Below, one piece after another: positions 15,516-16,534 of a DNA stretch of 16,534 bases. The notes under the pieces are model-generated. The model ran no database searches and was not told where the DNA came from. It was given only the letters and a program-made list of their open reading frames with translations. Each line of letters starts with the position of its first letter. Position 1 is the stretch's first letter. The stretch is from assembly GCA_040901705.1 (NCBI GenBank), contig JBBDYI010000281.1, forward strand, positions 1 to 16,534. Direction: 5' to 3'. This DNA is from PLA5 sp040901705. Its GTDB lineage: Bacteria; Planctomycetota; Planctomycetia; Pirellulales; PLA5. A program made the translations under genes and the position numbers.

Positions 15516-15983
15516 ATGCTCTCCGCGATCCTCGTCCCGCTGCTCGCCGACATCCACCCGCTGGCCACGATCAACGCCCTGCTCAACGGCTCGGCCACGG
15601 TGCTGCTCGTGGTCGGCTTCGTGCTCATTAAGCGCCGCCGCGAGCAGGCTCATCGCCGGGTGATGCTATCCGCGTTTGGCGTCTCTGTGGCATTCTTGAT
15701 TTGCTATCTCGCTTATCACGTTTGGCCCGTCGGGGCCAAGGCGACGCCCTTCGCCGGCGAAGGATTCGCGAAAACCGCCTATTACACAATGCTCGTTTCG
15801 CACATCCTGCTGGCCGCCGCGGTGCCTGTGCTGGCGATTCGCACGATCTATTTGGGCCTCCACGACCGCCGGGCGGCCCATCGCCGCTGGGCAAAATGGA
15901 CGTTTCCGATCTGGCTCTACGTATCCGTCACAGGCGTCTTGATTTACCTGGTGCTATATCATCTCTACCCCGCGCCGGCGTAA
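15516..15983 (+). CDS. DUF420 membrane protein (CtaM/YozB-like)
   Basis: 155 aa from ATG 15516; an in-frame extension to an upstream start at 15375 would add 47 non-hydrophobic residues running through the end of a tandem repeat and is rejected. The family pattern is clear: DIHPLATINALLNGSATVLL, HRRVM with His46, YLAYHVW with His68, a YTMLVSHILLA helix with His96, HRRWAKWTFPIWLYVSVTG near 122-140, and a final YHLYP. Four hydrophobic segments are visible. In Firmicutes a DUF420 protein (CtaM) is needed to mature heme-A cytochrome aa3 oxidase; the conserved His residues may bind heme or copper. That role is transferred by family membership only. The next gene begins 64 bases downstream on the same strand and encodes a CPTC protein, consistent with a respiratory-assembly locus. 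Confidence 0.88.
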   Translation: MLSAILVPLLADIHPLATINALLNGSATVLLVVGFVLIKRRREQAHRRVMLSAFGVSVAFLICYLAYHVWPVGAKATPFAGEGFAKTAYYTMLVSHILLAAAVPVLAIRTIYLGLHDRRAAHRRWAKWTFPIWLYVSVTGVLIYLVLYHLYPAPA

Positions 15984-16047
15984 CGTCGTATACTGCCTGT
16001 AGCTGGGCGAAACGGACGAAAACATCGAAAGACAGCGAATCCCGCCG

Positions 16048-16416
16048 ATGTCGAACCGATCTCAATCGAGGCCCGATTCTCGCCGTTGCGTCGCCGCGTT
16101 GGCCGCGCTGGCGTTGGTGCTCGCACTCGGCGGCATTGCTCAGGCTTGCCCCACGTGCGGCTCGGGCATGGCCGATGGTAGCGAGGCCGGCCAAAAGATG
16201 CTCAACGGCTGGTTTTGGAGCATCGTGTTCATGATGTCGATGCCGTTCGCCATCGTGGCGTCGCTGGGCGGATACATGTACTGGATCGTCCGCAAGTCGC
16301 GGCAAGCCCTGTCCGCCGCCACGCCCGCCGCCACGCCCGTCACCTCGCGAGATCGAGCACCTGCGACTGCGGCCCGACCGGGTTCCGCGAACGTCGCGCC
16401 GTCGGGCACGAACTAG
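16048..16416 (+). CDS. Small exported/membrane protein with CPTC motif, function unknown
   Basis: 122 aa. An N-terminal signal-like segment (residues about 13-30, AALAALALVLALGGIAQA) ends with AQA directly before Cys34, giving a type I signal peptidase site at 33/34. The mature protein would start CPTCGSGMADGSE, a CxxC pair (Cys34, Cys37) with a nearby Met, suitable for redox chemistry or metal binding. A second hydrophobic helix spans about 54-81 (from GWFWSIVFMMSMPFAIV), followed by a basic stop-transfer RKSRQ and an Ala/Pro/Thr-rich tail of about 35 residues. The CPTC part would therefore face the periplasm, with the tail in the cytoplasm. I do not recognise a named family. Its position after the DUF420 gene suggests involvement in oxidase maturation or electron transfer. 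TATACT at 15989-15994 could be a -10, but no -35 is seen. The final 118 bases of the window after its stop hold no gene. Confidence 0.75.
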   Translation: MSNRSQSRPDSRRCVAALAALALVLALGGIAQACPTCGSGMADGSEAGQKMLNGWFWSIVFMMSMPFAIVASLGGYMYWIVRKSRQALSAATPAATPVTSRDRAPATAARPGSANVAPSGTN

Positions 16417-16490
16417 AAATCGGCACCGGCTTGATTCTCCAGCCGAATTTCCAACGTCTGGAAACATCGCCGCGTACGATACGCTTCACG

Positions 16491-16499
16491 TAGGGTGGG
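16491..16499. repeat. Partial copy of the TAGGGTGGG dispersed element
   Basis: CACGTAGGGTGGGT at the right end shares TAGGGTGGG with the arm of the large inverted repeat at 1595-1654 and then diverges (TCGAACGGAG). No complementary arm is found before the window ends, so this is either the left half of a related element that continues outside or chance. Confidence 0.3.
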
Positions 16500-16534
16500 T
16501 CGAACGGAGCTGTCATTTATACACAACTTTCCGC

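Overview
The window reads as a piece of a high-GC Planctomycetota chromosome, probably a draft or metagenome assembly because it contains a run of exactly 100 N. Three things suggest the phylum: an elongation factor G of the spirochaete/planctomycete/mitochondrial type (spdEFG1-like), a set of pseudopilins with very large ectodomains including a giant GspK-like protein with EF-hand-like Asp/Asn loops, and intergenic spacers full of short tandem and inverted repeats. The assignment rests on recognising families, not on a search. All recognised genes are on the + strand.

Left region, 224-10588: a type II secretion / type IV pilus-like assembly cluster. It holds a GspF/PilC-type inner-membrane platform protein (224-1561), four proteins with classical prepilin leaders G|F/I-x-x-x-E (1754-2581, 2657-3625, 3718-4683, 4686-5750), and a 1542-residue GspK-like protein whose N-terminal helix lacks Glu+5 (5960-10588). 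Together these would form an inner-membrane-anchored pseudopilus. The ATPase, prepilin peptidase and secretin are not in the window. The GspK-like gene is separated from the others by a 209-base spacer with a promoter-like sequence, and a strong hairpin lies just after its stop.

Middle, 10589-13202: a very small basic protein (29 aa, resembling small ribosomal proteins of the bS22/COX24 type), a GlpG-type rhomboid protease with its catalytic Ser/His pair intact, then a spacer of about 850 bases without a convincing gene. That spacer carries a parS-like palindrome and a 13-bp tandem array interrupted by the assembly gap.

Right, 13203-16534: a complete standalone EF-G, then a DUF420 membrane protein (CtaM/YozB-like, linked in other bacteria to cytochrome oxidase assembly), then a small secreted or membrane-anchored CPTC-motif protein, suggesting a respiratory or redox-maturation locus that continues beyond the window.

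The most unusual pattern I see is in the spacers. At least five, possibly six, unrelated intergenic stretches are built from degenerate tandem heptamers (7-bp period, different consensus at each locus). A perfect 22-bp double-palindrome (REP/MITE-like) sits inside the secretion cluster. This resembles the short tandemly repeated repetitive heptamers described in cyanobacteria. No CRISPR array, tRNA, rRNA or transposase gene was found.
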